A DNA stretch of 17,258 nt from MADRE2 sp964397015 (GTDB taxonomy: Bacteria > Desulfobacterota > Desulfobacteria > Desulfobacterales > Desulfobacteraceae): contig CAYNHL010000079.1 in the NCBI GenBank assembly GCA_964397015.1, positions 1 to 17,258 on the forward strand. The letters run 5' to 3'. The notes under the pieces were generated by a model. That model was given only the letters and a program-made list of their open reading frames with translations. It had not been told where the DNA came from and did no database searches. The translations under genes and the position numbers were made by a program. Positions 8,557-15,646 of the stretch are shown piece by piece; within the stretch, counting starts at the first letter, position 1; every line of letters begins with the position of its first letter.

Positions 8557-9357
8557 CTATGTTTGTTCAAACAGGCCCGCCCTGAATGCCTTGAGATAGT
8601 TCATGCAGAAATCATCTTTTCCGGCCAGGGTTTCAGCCGTGGTGATGGCTGCCATCATGCCCTTGTCAAGGGGGTTGATAATGGCGCCGTCCAGCCCTTT
8701 TGCAATGGCCTGGATCATGAATGCACGGTTCATGTGTTTACGTCCCGGCAGGCCGTAGGAAATATTGGACAGGCCGCAGGCGGTGTGAATGCCCTCAAAT
8801 TCTTTGGTAATGGCTTCGATGGTGTCCAAAAAGCCCTTGCCGTATGTTTTATCCACAGATACCGGTTGTACGAGCGGGTCAATAAAAATATTGCCTGTGT
8901 CGACATTGTTTTGTAAAAGCGCGTTGATCAGTTTGTCCGCTATTTTCATCCGGTCATCCACCGTCACCGGCATCCCGGCGTCGCTCATGCACAACGCCAC
9001 TACTTTCAGGTCTGTTCCGGCAATGATTGGCATTAAATTGTCATACCGGTCTTTTTCAAGGGATATGGAATTGATCATGGGTGTTCCTTTGTGGACCGCC
9101 AGTGCTGATTCAATGGCTTTGGGGCTGGGGCTGTCAATGGCACAGGGCGTATCTGTAACCTCCTGTACCGTCTGGACCAGCCAGGTCAGATATTCTGTTT
9201 CCCTGTCCACAAACGTGCCGGCGTTTACATCGATATATGCAGCTCCGCTTTGAGCCTGATCCATGGCCACTTTCTGGATAGCCTGTGTGTCTTTTGCTTC
9301 AATGGCGGCTGCAATGGCTTTACGGCTTGCATTAATCAGTTCTCCTATAATAATCAT
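8557..9357 (-). CDS. mtgA: Methylcorrinoid:tetrahydrofolate methyltransferase, MtgA family
   Basis: A 266-residue pterin-binding TIM-barrel protein of the MtgA/MtrH/MetH-pterin family. It moves the methyl group of methyl-cob(III)alamin on MtgC to tetrahydrofolate, giving methyl-THF for the Wood-Ljungdahl pathway. Visible family features are the N-terminal IIIGELINASR, AAYIDVNAG (39-47), PCAIDSPSP, MINSIS, and the late CGLSNISYGLPGR segment typical of pterin-binding barrels. The length fits MtgA-type enzymes. The start ATG has AAAGGAG upstream at normal spacing. It is the first gene of the minus-strand unit, with mtgC, the GlmS-like giant and the MFS gene behind it. Its own promoter should lie in 9358-9671; I found no -24/-12 element there on the minus strand. 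The MtgA name rests on the partner genes; a related MtrH-like donor specificity cannot be excluded. Confidence 0.87.
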   Translation of the reverse strand: MIIIGELINASRKAIAAAIEAKDTQAIQKVAMDQAQSGAAYIDVNAGTFVDRETEYLTWLVQTVQEVTDTPCAIDSPSPKAIESALAVHKGTPMINSISLEKDRYDNLMPIIAGTDLKVVALCMSDAGMPVTVDDRMKIADKLINALLQNNVDTGNIFIDPLVQPVSVDKTYGKGFLDTIEAITKEFEGIHTACGLSNISYGLPGRKHMNRAFMIQAIAKGLDGAIINPLDKGMMAAITTAETLAGKDDFCMNYLKAFRAGLFEQT

Positions 9358-9405
9358 CTGGATTTTCTCCTTTGTCCTGTTACATTTCTATTCAGCGTGC
9401 GCCTG

Positions 9406-9440
9406 CCGGTTTGCCTGTCAAACCGGTATCCGGGGCCCCG
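9406..9440. other. Hairpin plus adjacent palindrome in the mtgA leader
   Basis: CCGGTTTG (9406-9413) and CAAACCGG (9419-9426) form a perfect 8-bp stem with a 5-nt loop. Four bases later CGGGGCCCCG (9431-9440) is a perfect palindrome. Both lie 49-83 bp upstream of the mtgA start codon. They would be in the leader RNA if transcription starts further out. Neither is followed by a T-run on the minus strand. They may be protein-binding sites or leader RNA structures; the sequence alone does not decide. Confidence 0.5.
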
Positions 9441-9499
9441 ATTTCATTTCAGGGCCATCCGTCGGCATTAGAGATCTGTTTTATCAAGCATTTTGCACT

Positions 9500-9519
9500 C
9501 TGTCCAGGTATCTGTCCAG
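9500..9519. repeat. Short direct repeat CTGTCCAG x2
   Basis: CTGTCCAG occurs at 9500-9507 and 9512-9519. The 12-bp period is close to one helical turn, so the two copies lie on nearly the same face of the DNA. It is in the divergent intergenic region and is a weak candidate operator. Confidence 0.3.
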
Positions 9520-9671
9520 ATCCCTGCCGTGTGAAAAAGGATAGCGTATAAAAATTTTTTTATTTTGTCTTTATCTTGTTATGAAAAAAGGATATGTCTT
9601 CAGGTATCCTGAGCATGTAAGTGCAAAAAATAAAAATTTTTTGATTGCCGTTTGATTTTCAAGGGGGCTTT

Positions 9672-11111
9672 ATGGTGAATGAGCTGGACCTGGAGGGTAT
9701 GGATATCCATGGACTTTTATCATGTATGCACGAAGGGGTCGTTATATCGGACAAAAACGGTTGTATCCGGTTCTTCAATGATACCCAGGCCAGGATAGAC
9801 GATATCGAACCCCGGGCAGCGATGGGCCGGAAAATTACAGATATCTACCAGCTCGACCATCTGAACAGTTCAGCCTTGAGGTGTCTTTCATCCGGCCGCC
9901 CCATCATAAAGGAAATCCTGGTATACCGCACCCGGCTTGGAAAAGTCGCCAACGTTATCAGCAATGCATACCCGCTTTACAAGTCAGGGAAACTGATCGG
10001 AGTCATCAATTTTTCACAGGATTTCCAGCTGCTCGATGCCCTGATGGTCCAGGGTCAGAAAAGTGTTTCAAAAAAACGGACAGGAAACGGCACCAGGTTT
10101 TCGTTTGATGATATCATCGGCAACGATCCGGCCGTTAAGCAGGCTGTGGATATCGGTATGCTTGCGGCCGATACGCCTTCTCCGGTAATGATCTGCGGAA
10201 AAACAGGTACGGGCAAGGAAATGTTCGCCCAGTCCATCCACAATCACAGCAGCCGGAATAAAAAATTTTTTATTCCGGTGAACTGTGCCGCCATTCCGGA
10301 GAACCTGCTGGAAGGTATCCTTTTCGGCACCTCGCACGGCGCTTTTACGGGTGCGGTTGACAAAGGAGGTCTTTTTGAGCAGGCCAATGGCGGCACCATC
10401 TTTCTGGATGAACTCGATGCGATGCCCCTGATGCTCCAGGCAAAGCTGCTCAGGGTGATCCAGGAGCGGAAGGTCCGGCGGCTGGGTTCATTAACCGAAA
10501 CTGACCTGGATATCAAGATTATAAGCTCGGTCAGCCGGACACCTCTTGAGATCGCCCGGGACAACACCCTGCGCATGGACCTGTTTTACCGGATGGGAGT
10601 GGTGCTGATCCTCCTGCCTTCCCTGGCGGAGAGAAAAGATGCATTGGGTGAACTCACCCGTCATTTTATCCATGGGTACAACCAGTTGCTAGGACGGGCA
10701 GTATCCGGGGTATCCGCCGGTGTTGCCGGTTTGTTCCAGGCTTATCACTGGCCGGGAAACGTCCGGGAACTCAAGCATGTCATCGAATCAGCGATGAACA
10801 TGGCTGCCGGTCATTCCTCGATCCAGACCCACCACCTGCCATCCCATATTTTCATGCCTCAGAGCAGCCGTCTTCCGTTGCCTGGAGCCCGGGAAAACCA
10901 GACTGCTTTTGGGATATCCTCGCGCCAGGGAGATAACCCGGTGGATCTGAGGCAGCTCCAGCGCAACAGTGAAACAGAACTGATCTGCGAGGCGCTGGAA
11001 AAAACATCAGGTAACGCCGCAGGGGCGGCGAGATATCTTGGGCTTTCGCCGCAGGCCCTGCATTATAAATTGAAAAAACATCAAATTGACCACCGATCAT
11101 TTCAACCATGA
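9672..11111 (+). CDS. Sigma-54-dependent activator, PAS-AAA-Fis (RocR/BkdR-like)
   Basis: A 479-residue enhancer-binding protein. The ATG at 9672 is chosen because AAGGGGG lies four bases upstream; the GTG one codon later is also possible. An in-frame TTG at 9645 has no ribosome site. Domains: a PAS-like sensor (about residues 15-125, LLSCMHEGVVISDKNGCIRFFN); an AAA+ domain (about 145-375) with Walker A GKTGTGKE, the sigma-54 contact loop GAFTGA (coded at 10338-10355), Walker B GGTIFLDELDAMP and the NVRELKHV segment; and a C-terminal Fis-type helix-turn-helix (about 436-473, SGNAAGAARYLGLSPQALHYKL). There is no phosphoreceiver domain, so it probably senses a small ligand or redox state through PAS. 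It sits between the two catabolic units, upstream of a good sigma-54 promoter at 11316, and so is the likely activator of the + strand genes. The inducer is unknown; betaine or dimethylglycine is a guess. Confidence 0.93.
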   Translation: MVNELDLEGMDIHGLLSCMHEGVVISDKNGCIRFFNDTQARIDDIEPRAAMGRKITDIYQLDHLNSSALRCLSSGRPIIKEILVYRTRLGKVANVISNAYPLYKSGKLIGVINFSQDFQLLDALMVQGQKSVSKKRTGNGTRFSFDDIIGNDPAVKQAVDIGMLAADTPSPVMICGKTGTGKEMFAQSIHNHSSRNKKFFIPVNCAAIPENLLEGILFGTSHGAFTGAVDKGGLFEQANGGTIFLDELDAMPLMLQAKLLRVIQERKVRRLGSLTETDLDIKIISSVSRTPLEIARDNTLRMDLFYRMGVVLILLPSLAERKDALGELTRHFIHGYNQLLGRAVSGVSAGVAGLFQAYHWPGNVRELKHVIESAMNMAAGHSSIQTHHLPSHIFMPQSSRLPLPGARENQTAFGISSRQGDNPVDLRQLQRNSETELICEALEKTSGNAAGAARYLGLSPQALHYKLKKHQIDHRSFQP

Positions 11112-11142
11112 GTCAACAATTAGCATGGAACAGCACGGAAAA

Positions 11143-11198
11143 TGTAAAAAAAATTTACTGTAAAAAATGTAAAATCAGGCTTTTCCCGTCTTGTAAAA
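11143..11198. promoter_or_regulatory. Cluster of TGTAAAA repeats, candidate upstream activating sites
   Basis: TGTAAAA occurs at 11143, 11159, 11168 and 11192. The first two copies overlap inverted arrangements: GTAAA/TTTAC (11144-11158) and the near-palindrome TTTACTGTAAA (11154-11164). The cluster lies about 120-175 bp upstream of the -24/-12 element at 11316, the usual distance for enhancer sites of sigma-54 activators. The region is AT-rich, so chance repeats are a real alternative. Confidence 0.45.
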
Positions 11199-11315
11199 CT
11201 GGATTCAAGTGTTTTTGCCCGGATAAACTATTATTTTATAATTCATTGAAAACAAAGTAAATTTTCAGAACTTTTGCTTTGATGTTTTTACCCCTGTGCG
11301 CCTTGTTTCTTCTAT

Positions 11316-11331
11316 TGGCATATTAAGTGCA
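11316..11331 (+). promoter_or_regulatory. Sigma-54 (-24/-12) promoter for the dehydrogenase operon
   Basis: TGGCATATTAAGTGCA matches the RpoN consensus TGGCAC-N5-TTGCA at 9 of 11 positions, with the invariant GG (11317-11318) and GC (11329-11330) separated by exactly 10 bases. Transcription would start near 11342, leaving about 53 nt of leader before the ATG at 11395. It lies directly downstream of the gene for a sigma-54 activator, which strengthens the call. Confidence 0.78.
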
Positions 11332-11394
11332 TTCTTGAAAGGGCACTGTAAGAAAAATATGTCTTTTTTCAATGGGCAAAGAAGGAGATTCAAC

Positions 11395-13812
11395 ATGAAA
11401 ACCACTGCAAGAGCGGTTATTATCGGCGGCGGTGCCATCGGTGTCAGTGTCGCCTATCACCTGGCAAAGTATGGATGGAAAGACGTGGTCCTTGTCGAAA
11501 AGCACGAACTGACATCCGGCTCGACCTGGATGGCGGCAGGGAACGTGTCTTTTTATCACCCAAGCTATTACTGCACACAGATCAATATGAAAAGTATTGA
11601 AATATTCAAGCAGCTGGAAAAAGAAACCGGCCAGCCGGCAGGATGGCATACAACGGGATCTATAAGAACGGCAGATAATCCCGGCCGGATGGATGAGCTT
11701 GGATACTATTATTCCATGAACCGGTGCCTTGGCCTGGATGTCAGTTATGTAACCCCGGACGAGATTAAAAAACTGCATCCGCTGATTGATACGACCGGAC
11801 TTCTCGGAGGTCTCTTTTGGCCTGATGACGGCGATGTGGATCCCAACTCCATGACTCAGGCCATGGCAAAGGGCGCCCGGAATTACGGGGCTGAAATCAA
11901 TCTGCATACCATGGTCACCGGCATAGAGTCCAGGCCGTCGGGCGACTGGGTTGTGAAAACCGACAAGGGCGACATCACATGTGAAGTCGTTGTGAACGCG
12001 GCAGGCCTCTGGGCTCCTGAGGTATCCAGGATGGTCGGCCTTGAAATTCCCTCCATTGCCATTGCCCATACCCACATTCTTTATGAAACCATTGGTGCCG
12101 TCGCCCAGCGTGAGACCATGCTGCCGCTGGTACGGGATCCTGATAAATCCATTTACCTGCGCCAGGAGATGGATTCGCTGATACTTGGACTCTATGAAGC
12201 CAATGGTCAGCAATGGAAGAAGAACGGTGTTCCATGGGATTATGCCCAGCAGGAACTCAACCCGGACATCGACAATATTTCCGATTGTATCATGGCTGGA
12301 ATCGAACGTTTTCCCATCCTTGGGGACACTGGCTTTAAACATGTCACCGCCGGTCCCATCACCTACACTCCAAATGCAGATCCACTTGTAGGGCCGGCCG
12401 CGCCATTGAGAAATTTTTACCAGGCCTGCGGCTATAGTTTTGGTATTACCCAGGCCGGCGGAATCGGTCATTACCTGTCAGGATGGATCATGAACGGGGA
12501 ACCCGAAATCGACCTGTGGCACGTGGACTCGCGCAGGTTCGGATCCTATGCCAACTGGGCCTACAATACGGAAAAAATCGCCGACACCTATGCCAGGCTG
12601 TATGCAATTTTTTATCCCAATGAATTCAGGGGCGCGGCACGACCGAACAGGACCAGCCCGATTTATGAATATCAGAAAGCCGCCAATGCGGTATTTGGAG
12701 ATTATTACGGGTGGGAATGTCCCAATTATTTCGATTCTTCGGGAAAAGACATGTACGAAGAACCCAGCTGGAGGCGCTCCAATGCCTTTGAGCACGTAAA
12801 AGCCGAATGCCGTCACGTAATGGACAAGGTTGGAGTCATCGACCTTACCCGCTTTGCAAAAACGAGGATTTCAGGCCCCGGGGCCAAGGCATGGCTGAAC
12901 CACATGACCTGCCAGAAAATTCCGGAAAAAGACGGCCGGATCGCCTTGAGTCCAATGCTGGACCACAACGGCAATTTTAAATCAGACATGACTGTCACAA
13001 GGATCGACGAGGAAACGTTTTTCTGTGTTACAGCCAGCGTGGGAAAAAAGCATGACCAGCACTGGATGACACTCAACCTGCCTGATGACAAAACGGTGAA
13101 GATGGAGGATTTGACATACAGTATGGGATGTTTCGTACTTGTTGGGCCGGTCAGCCGCCGGGTATTGGAAAAGGTGGTTCACGGGGATGTGTCAAACGAT
13201 GCCTTTAAATTTTCCACAAGCAAAGAGCTTTTCGTTGGACGGACAAAATGCCGTGTCAACAGGATGAATTATGTGGGCGAGCTCGGATTTGAAATTTTTC
13301 ATCCCATTGAGCAGCAGATCGTTTTGTACCAGACATTGATGTCTGCAGGCAAGGAATATGACATTAAAATGATCGGAATGCATGCCATGGATTCCATGCG
13401 GCTTGAAAAAGGGTACCTGGCCTGGAAGAGCGATATGAATGTCCACCATTCTCCCCTTGAAACCAACGTGGCGTGGACCGTGAAAATGGATAAGGACTTT
13501 ATCGGAAAACAGGGGCTTGTCAAACAAAAGGAACAGGGACTTTCCCTCAAGCTTGTCTGCCTGGTGGTGGATGCAAAAGATTCCGATCCCTGGGGATACA
13601 ATCCCATATTCAAGGATGGGAAAAAAATCGGCATGACATCTTCAGGAGGCTACGGCCACAGGGTGGAAAAAAGCATTGCTTTAGGATATGTCGCTCCCGA
13701 GTTTGCTGAAGCCGGAACCGAAATGTCCGTTGAAATACTTGGCCGGGCGCGTGGTGCAAAAGTTATGGCCATGCCGCTGTATGATCCGAAAAATGAACGA
13801 ATGAAGTGTTGA
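11395..13812 (+). CDS. Dimethylglycine/sarcosine dehydrogenase-like flavoprotein with GcvT domain
   Basis: 805 residues, the size of the two-domain DMGDH/SARDH family. The ATG at 11395 is chosen because AAGGAGA ends about seven bases upstream and MKTTARAVIIGGGAIG places the Rossmann motif at the N-terminus; a longer reading from 11296 would include the sigma-54 promoter. N-terminal FAD oxidoreductase (about 1-420): VIIGGGAIGVSVAYHL, then LTSGSTWMAAG, and later PITYTPNADPLVGPA and ACGYSFGITQAGG. C-terminal GcvT-like folate domain (about 440-800), with KSDMTVTRI and YGHRVEKSIALGYV. Family reaction: oxidative demethylation of dimethylglycine or sarcosine, with the one-carbon unit passed to tetrahydrofolate and electrons to ETF. 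Mammalian DMGDH binds FAD covalently through the His of GSTWHAAG; here that residue is Met, so FAD is probably non-covalent. etfB follows 13 nt later. Which N-methyl substrate is used cannot be told. Confidence 0.87.
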   Translation: MKTTARAVIIGGGAIGVSVAYHLAKYGWKDVVLVEKHELTSGSTWMAAGNVSFYHPSYYCTQINMKSIEIFKQLEKETGQPAGWHTTGSIRTADNPGRMDELGYYYSMNRCLGLDVSYVTPDEIKKLHPLIDTTGLLGGLFWPDDGDVDPNSMTQAMAKGARNYGAEINLHTMVTGIESRPSGDWVVKTDKGDITCEVVVNAAGLWAPEVSRMVGLEIPSIAIAHTHILYETIGAVAQRETMLPLVRDPDKSIYLRQEMDSLILGLYEANGQQWKKNGVPWDYAQQELNPDIDNISDCIMAGIERFPILGDTGFKHVTAGPITYTPNADPLVGPAAPLRNFYQACGYSFGITQAGGIGHYLSGWIMNGEPEIDLWHVDSRRFGSYANWAYNTEKIADTYARLYAIFYPNEFRGAARPNRTSPIYEYQKAANAVFGDYYGWECPNYFDSSGKDMYEEPSWRRSNAFEHVKAECRHVMDKVGVIDLTRFAKTRISGPGAKAWLNHMTCQKIPEKDGRIALSPMLDHNGNFKSDMTVTRIDEETFFCVTASVGKKHDQHWMTLNLPDDKTVKMEDLTYSMGCFVLVGPVSRRVLEKVVHGDVSNDAFKFSTSKELFVGRTKCRVNRMNYVGELGFEIFHPIEQQIVLYQTLMSAGKEYDIKMIGMHAMDSMRLEKGYLAWKSDMNVHHSPLETNVAWTVKMDKDFIGKQGLVKQKEQGLSLKLVCLVVDAKDSDPWGYNPIFKDGKKIGMTSSGGYGHRVEKSIALGYVAPEFAEAGTEMSVEILGRARGAKVMAMPLYDPKNERMKC

Positions 13813-13825
13813 TAAGGAAGGCAAT

Positions 13826-14599
13826 ATGAAAATCGTTGTTTGTGTCAAACATGTACCGGATACTGCCGCAAGCATAAAACTTGCCGGAGAGACCGGATTT
13901 GAAGATTCCGAGATCAAGTTTGTCCCCAACCCCTATGACGAATACGGTATTGAAGAGGCTGTCACCCTTGTGGACAGGCTCGGCGGGGAGGTGGTGATCC
14001 TGACCGTGGGAAATGAATCGGCAACTGATACCATCCGTGCGGCCCTTGCCATGGGTGGCCACAGGGGCGTGCTGGTGAAAACCGACAGCCAGTTTCTGGA
14101 CAGCGGCTTGACGGCCCGGGCATTGCAGGCCGCCATTGAAAAAGAGGACAGGCCGGACATTATCTTTACCGGAAAAGGTTCAGTGGATACAGAAAGTTTC
14201 CAGACACAGTACAGGCTGGCCGGACTGCTGGGGATGCCGGTCGTCAACGAGGTGTCCGAGCTGACGGTGGAAGACGGCAAAGCCGTGGCCTACCAGGAGT
14301 CAGGGGCAGGAGAGAAACTGGTTATCGAGATGAATCTTCCCTGCGTGATCGGGGCGACAAAAGGATTGAACGAACCGCGGTATCCCAAATTTCCGGATAT
14401 AATGAAGGCCAAGAAAAAGCAGATTGATCAAATGGATCTGGCTGAGCTGGGTGTTGATTCGTCTTTGGGAAAGGTGATCCTTGAAAAACTTGAAAACGTA
14501 CCTGAAAGATCGGGCGCGAAAATGCTGGAAGGGTCTGTAACAGACCAGGTAACTGAACTGATCAGAATCCTGAAAGAGGATGAAAAGGTTATAGAATAA
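13826..14599 (+). CDS. etfB: Electron transfer flavoprotein beta subunit
   Basis: 257 residues, normal for EtfB. Recognisable are the N-terminal MKIVVCVKHVPDT, NPYDEYGIEEAV, the nucleotide-site segment TGKGSVDTESFQTQYRLAGLLG, and the partner-recognition loop around NEPRYPKFPDIMKAKKK. It forms a cytosolic heterodimer with EtfA and accepts electrons from a flavoprotein dehydrogenase. The gene starts 13 nt after the dehydrogenase stop, with AAGGAAGG as ribosome site, and etfA follows after 12 nt, so the three genes form one transcript. The natural donor is inferred to be the DMGDH-like protein. The acceptor (an ETF:quinone oxidoreductase or other) is not in the window. Confidence 0.95.
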   Translation: MKIVVCVKHVPDTAASIKLAGETGFEDSEIKFVPNPYDEYGIEEAVTLVDRLGGEVVILTVGNESATDTIRAALAMGGHRGVLVKTDSQFLDSGLTARALQAAIEKEDRPDIIFTGKGSVDTESFQTQYRLAGLLGMPVVNEVSELTVEDGKAVAYQESGAGEKLVIEMNLPCVIGATKGLNEPRYPKFPDIMKAKKKQIDQMDLAELGVDSSLGKVILEKLENVPERSGAKMLEGSVTDQVTELIRILKEDEKVIE

Positions 14600-14611
14600 G
14601 GAGATGAGGAT

Positions 14612-15544
14612 ATGACCAGGACAGGAGTTTTAATTGAAATTGAAAACGGTACGGTCAAGGAAACCAGCCTGGGAGTCATGGCTGCCGCAGCCGGGCGCCA
14701 GATTTATGCCCTGATACTCGAAAGCGATGCAGCAGCGGTTCAAGATACCCTGGCCCGGCATGGTGCCGCTTGTGTTGTCAGCATCAAGGCATCCGAAACG
14801 CTGTCTTCCAATCCGGACATGCAGGCAGCCGCCCTTGCAGCGGCAATCAAGGAATATGAACTGACGGGACTGCTGGGAACGGCCAGTGCCGTGGGAAAAG
14901 ATGTGTTCGCCCGGCTGGCGGTCATGATGGACCAGCCGCTGGTATCGGATTGCGTGGGTGTGGATCTCGATGCCGGGCAGGTCAAAAAATCCCATTTTTC
15001 AGGCAAGACATTTGCCACGCTGCGCGTGGAAGCACCCATTCTGCTTTGTACCATTCGACCCAATGTCTTTGAACCGGTTGAATCTCCGGCGGCCGGGGAT
15101 ATCGTGGAATTTACCGCCGATATAACCAACCCGGGCCTTATCCGGGTGATTGAAGTACAAAAGGCCAAGGGCGGTAAACTTGATCTGACAGAGGCCCCGG
15201 TCATTGTAACCGGCGGCCGGGCAATCAAGTCAGCGGATAATTTTGTCATGCTTGAAGCCTGTGCAGAAAAATTAGGGGCCGCGGTCGGGGCCTCGAGGGC
15301 TGCCGTCGATGCCGGATACGCGCCGCACTCCATGCAGGTGGGCCAGACCGGTAAAACAGTGAGCCCGAGGTTGTATATTGCCTGTGGGGTTTCCGGTGCG
15401 GTACAGCATTTTGCCGGTATGAAAACCTCAAAGGTAATAGTTGCCATCAACGAGGACAAGGATGCCCCGATTTTCAGCAAGTGTGACTATGGCATTGTCG
15501 GCGATATCTTTGAAGTGGTCCCGGTGTTGACGGAAAAGCTTTAG
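14612..15544 (+). CDS. etfA: Electron transfer flavoprotein alpha subunit
   Basis: 310 residues, typical for EtfA. The C-terminal FAD-binding domain is clear: GGRAIKSADNF, GASRAAVDAGYAP, QVGQTGKTVSPRLYIACGVS, QHFAGMKTSKVIVAIN and the terminal CDYGIVGDIFEVVP. The N-terminal half is the usual less conserved EtfA fold. The start ATG has AAGGAG eight bases upstream, overlapping the etfB stop. It pairs with EtfB to carry electrons from the upstream dehydrogenase. No extra ferredoxin domain is seen, so there is no direct sign of a bifurcating complex. A 102-nt gap with a potential hairpin follows before the methyltransferase gene. Confidence 0.95.
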   Translation: MTRTGVLIEIENGTVKETSLGVMAAAAGRQIYALILESDAAAVQDTLARHGAACVVSIKASETLSSNPDMQAAALAAAIKEYELTGLLGTASAVGKDVFARLAVMMDQPLVSDCVGVDLDAGQVKKSHFSGKTFATLRVEAPILLCTIRPNVFEPVESPAAGDIVEFTADITNPGLIRVIEVQKAKGGKLDLTEAPVIVTGGRAIKSADNFVMLEACAEKLGAAVGASRAAVDAGYAPHSMQVGQTGKTVSPRLYIACGVSGAVQHFAGMKTSKVIVAINEDKDAPIFSKCDYGIVGDIFEVVPVLTEKL

Positions 15545-15612
15545 ATCCAGATCCGGAGACGCTGACACCGTCTTGGTGACCGTGCCTCCGGCAAGACCCC
15601 GCGTCCTGGATC
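15544..15612 (+). other. Inverted repeats in the etfA-mtgB gap
   Basis: GATCCAG (15544-15550) pairs with CTGGATC (15606-15612). Inside, CCGGAG (15553-15558) pairs with CTCCGG (15586-15591), while GACGC (15558-15562) can pair with GCGTC (15601-15605). The last two stems overlap at 15558, so they are alternatives. The downstream bases are A-rich (GAAAAAAGG), not T-rich, so this is not an ordinary intrinsic terminator for the + strand. It may set mRNA stability or partly insulate the methyltransferase gene. Confidence 0.45.
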
Positions 15613-15646
15613 GAAAAAAGGTAACTTTGCAATCAGGAGAAATGAA

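Larger units (their letters stand above)
9358..9671. promoter_or_regulatory. Divergent control region between mtgA and the sigma-54 activator
   Basis: A 314-bp non-coding stretch that must hold the promoters of both divergent units. I saw an inverted repeat CCGGTTTG/CAAACCGG (9406-9426), the palindrome CGGGGCCCCG (9431-9440), a direct repeat CTGTCCAG (9500-9507 and 9512-9519, 12-bp period), an inverted repeat AGGATA/TATCCT (9589-9610), and a very AT-rich stretch (about 9545-9645). No GG-N10-GC element was found on the minus strand and no convincing sigma-70 boxes. No cobalamin-riboswitch core was recognised. Confidence 0.5.

Noticed and set aside
8089..8916. 275-residue open frame on the + strand
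   Set aside because: It is antisense to mtgC and mtgA, both of which have clear family motifs; its translation resembles nothing known.
9624..9643. Inverted repeat CAAAAAA/TTTTTTG before the activator gene
   Set aside because: It consists of A and T runs in an AT-rich leader and is easily explained by composition.
9358..9644. Cobalamin riboswitch or sigma-54 promoter for mtgA
   Set aside because: I searched the minus strand for a GG-N10-GC element and for B12-box-like sequence and found neither.
9645..9671. TTG start at 9645 for the sigma-54 activator
   Set aside because: No Shine-Dalgarno precedes it, whereas AAGGGGG immediately precedes ATG 9672.
11296..11394. Longer N-terminus for the dehydrogenase starting at 11296
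   Set aside because: It would place coding sequence over the -24/-12 promoter, adds residues before the Rossmann GGGAIG motif, and lacks a ribosome site; ATG 11395 has a strong one.
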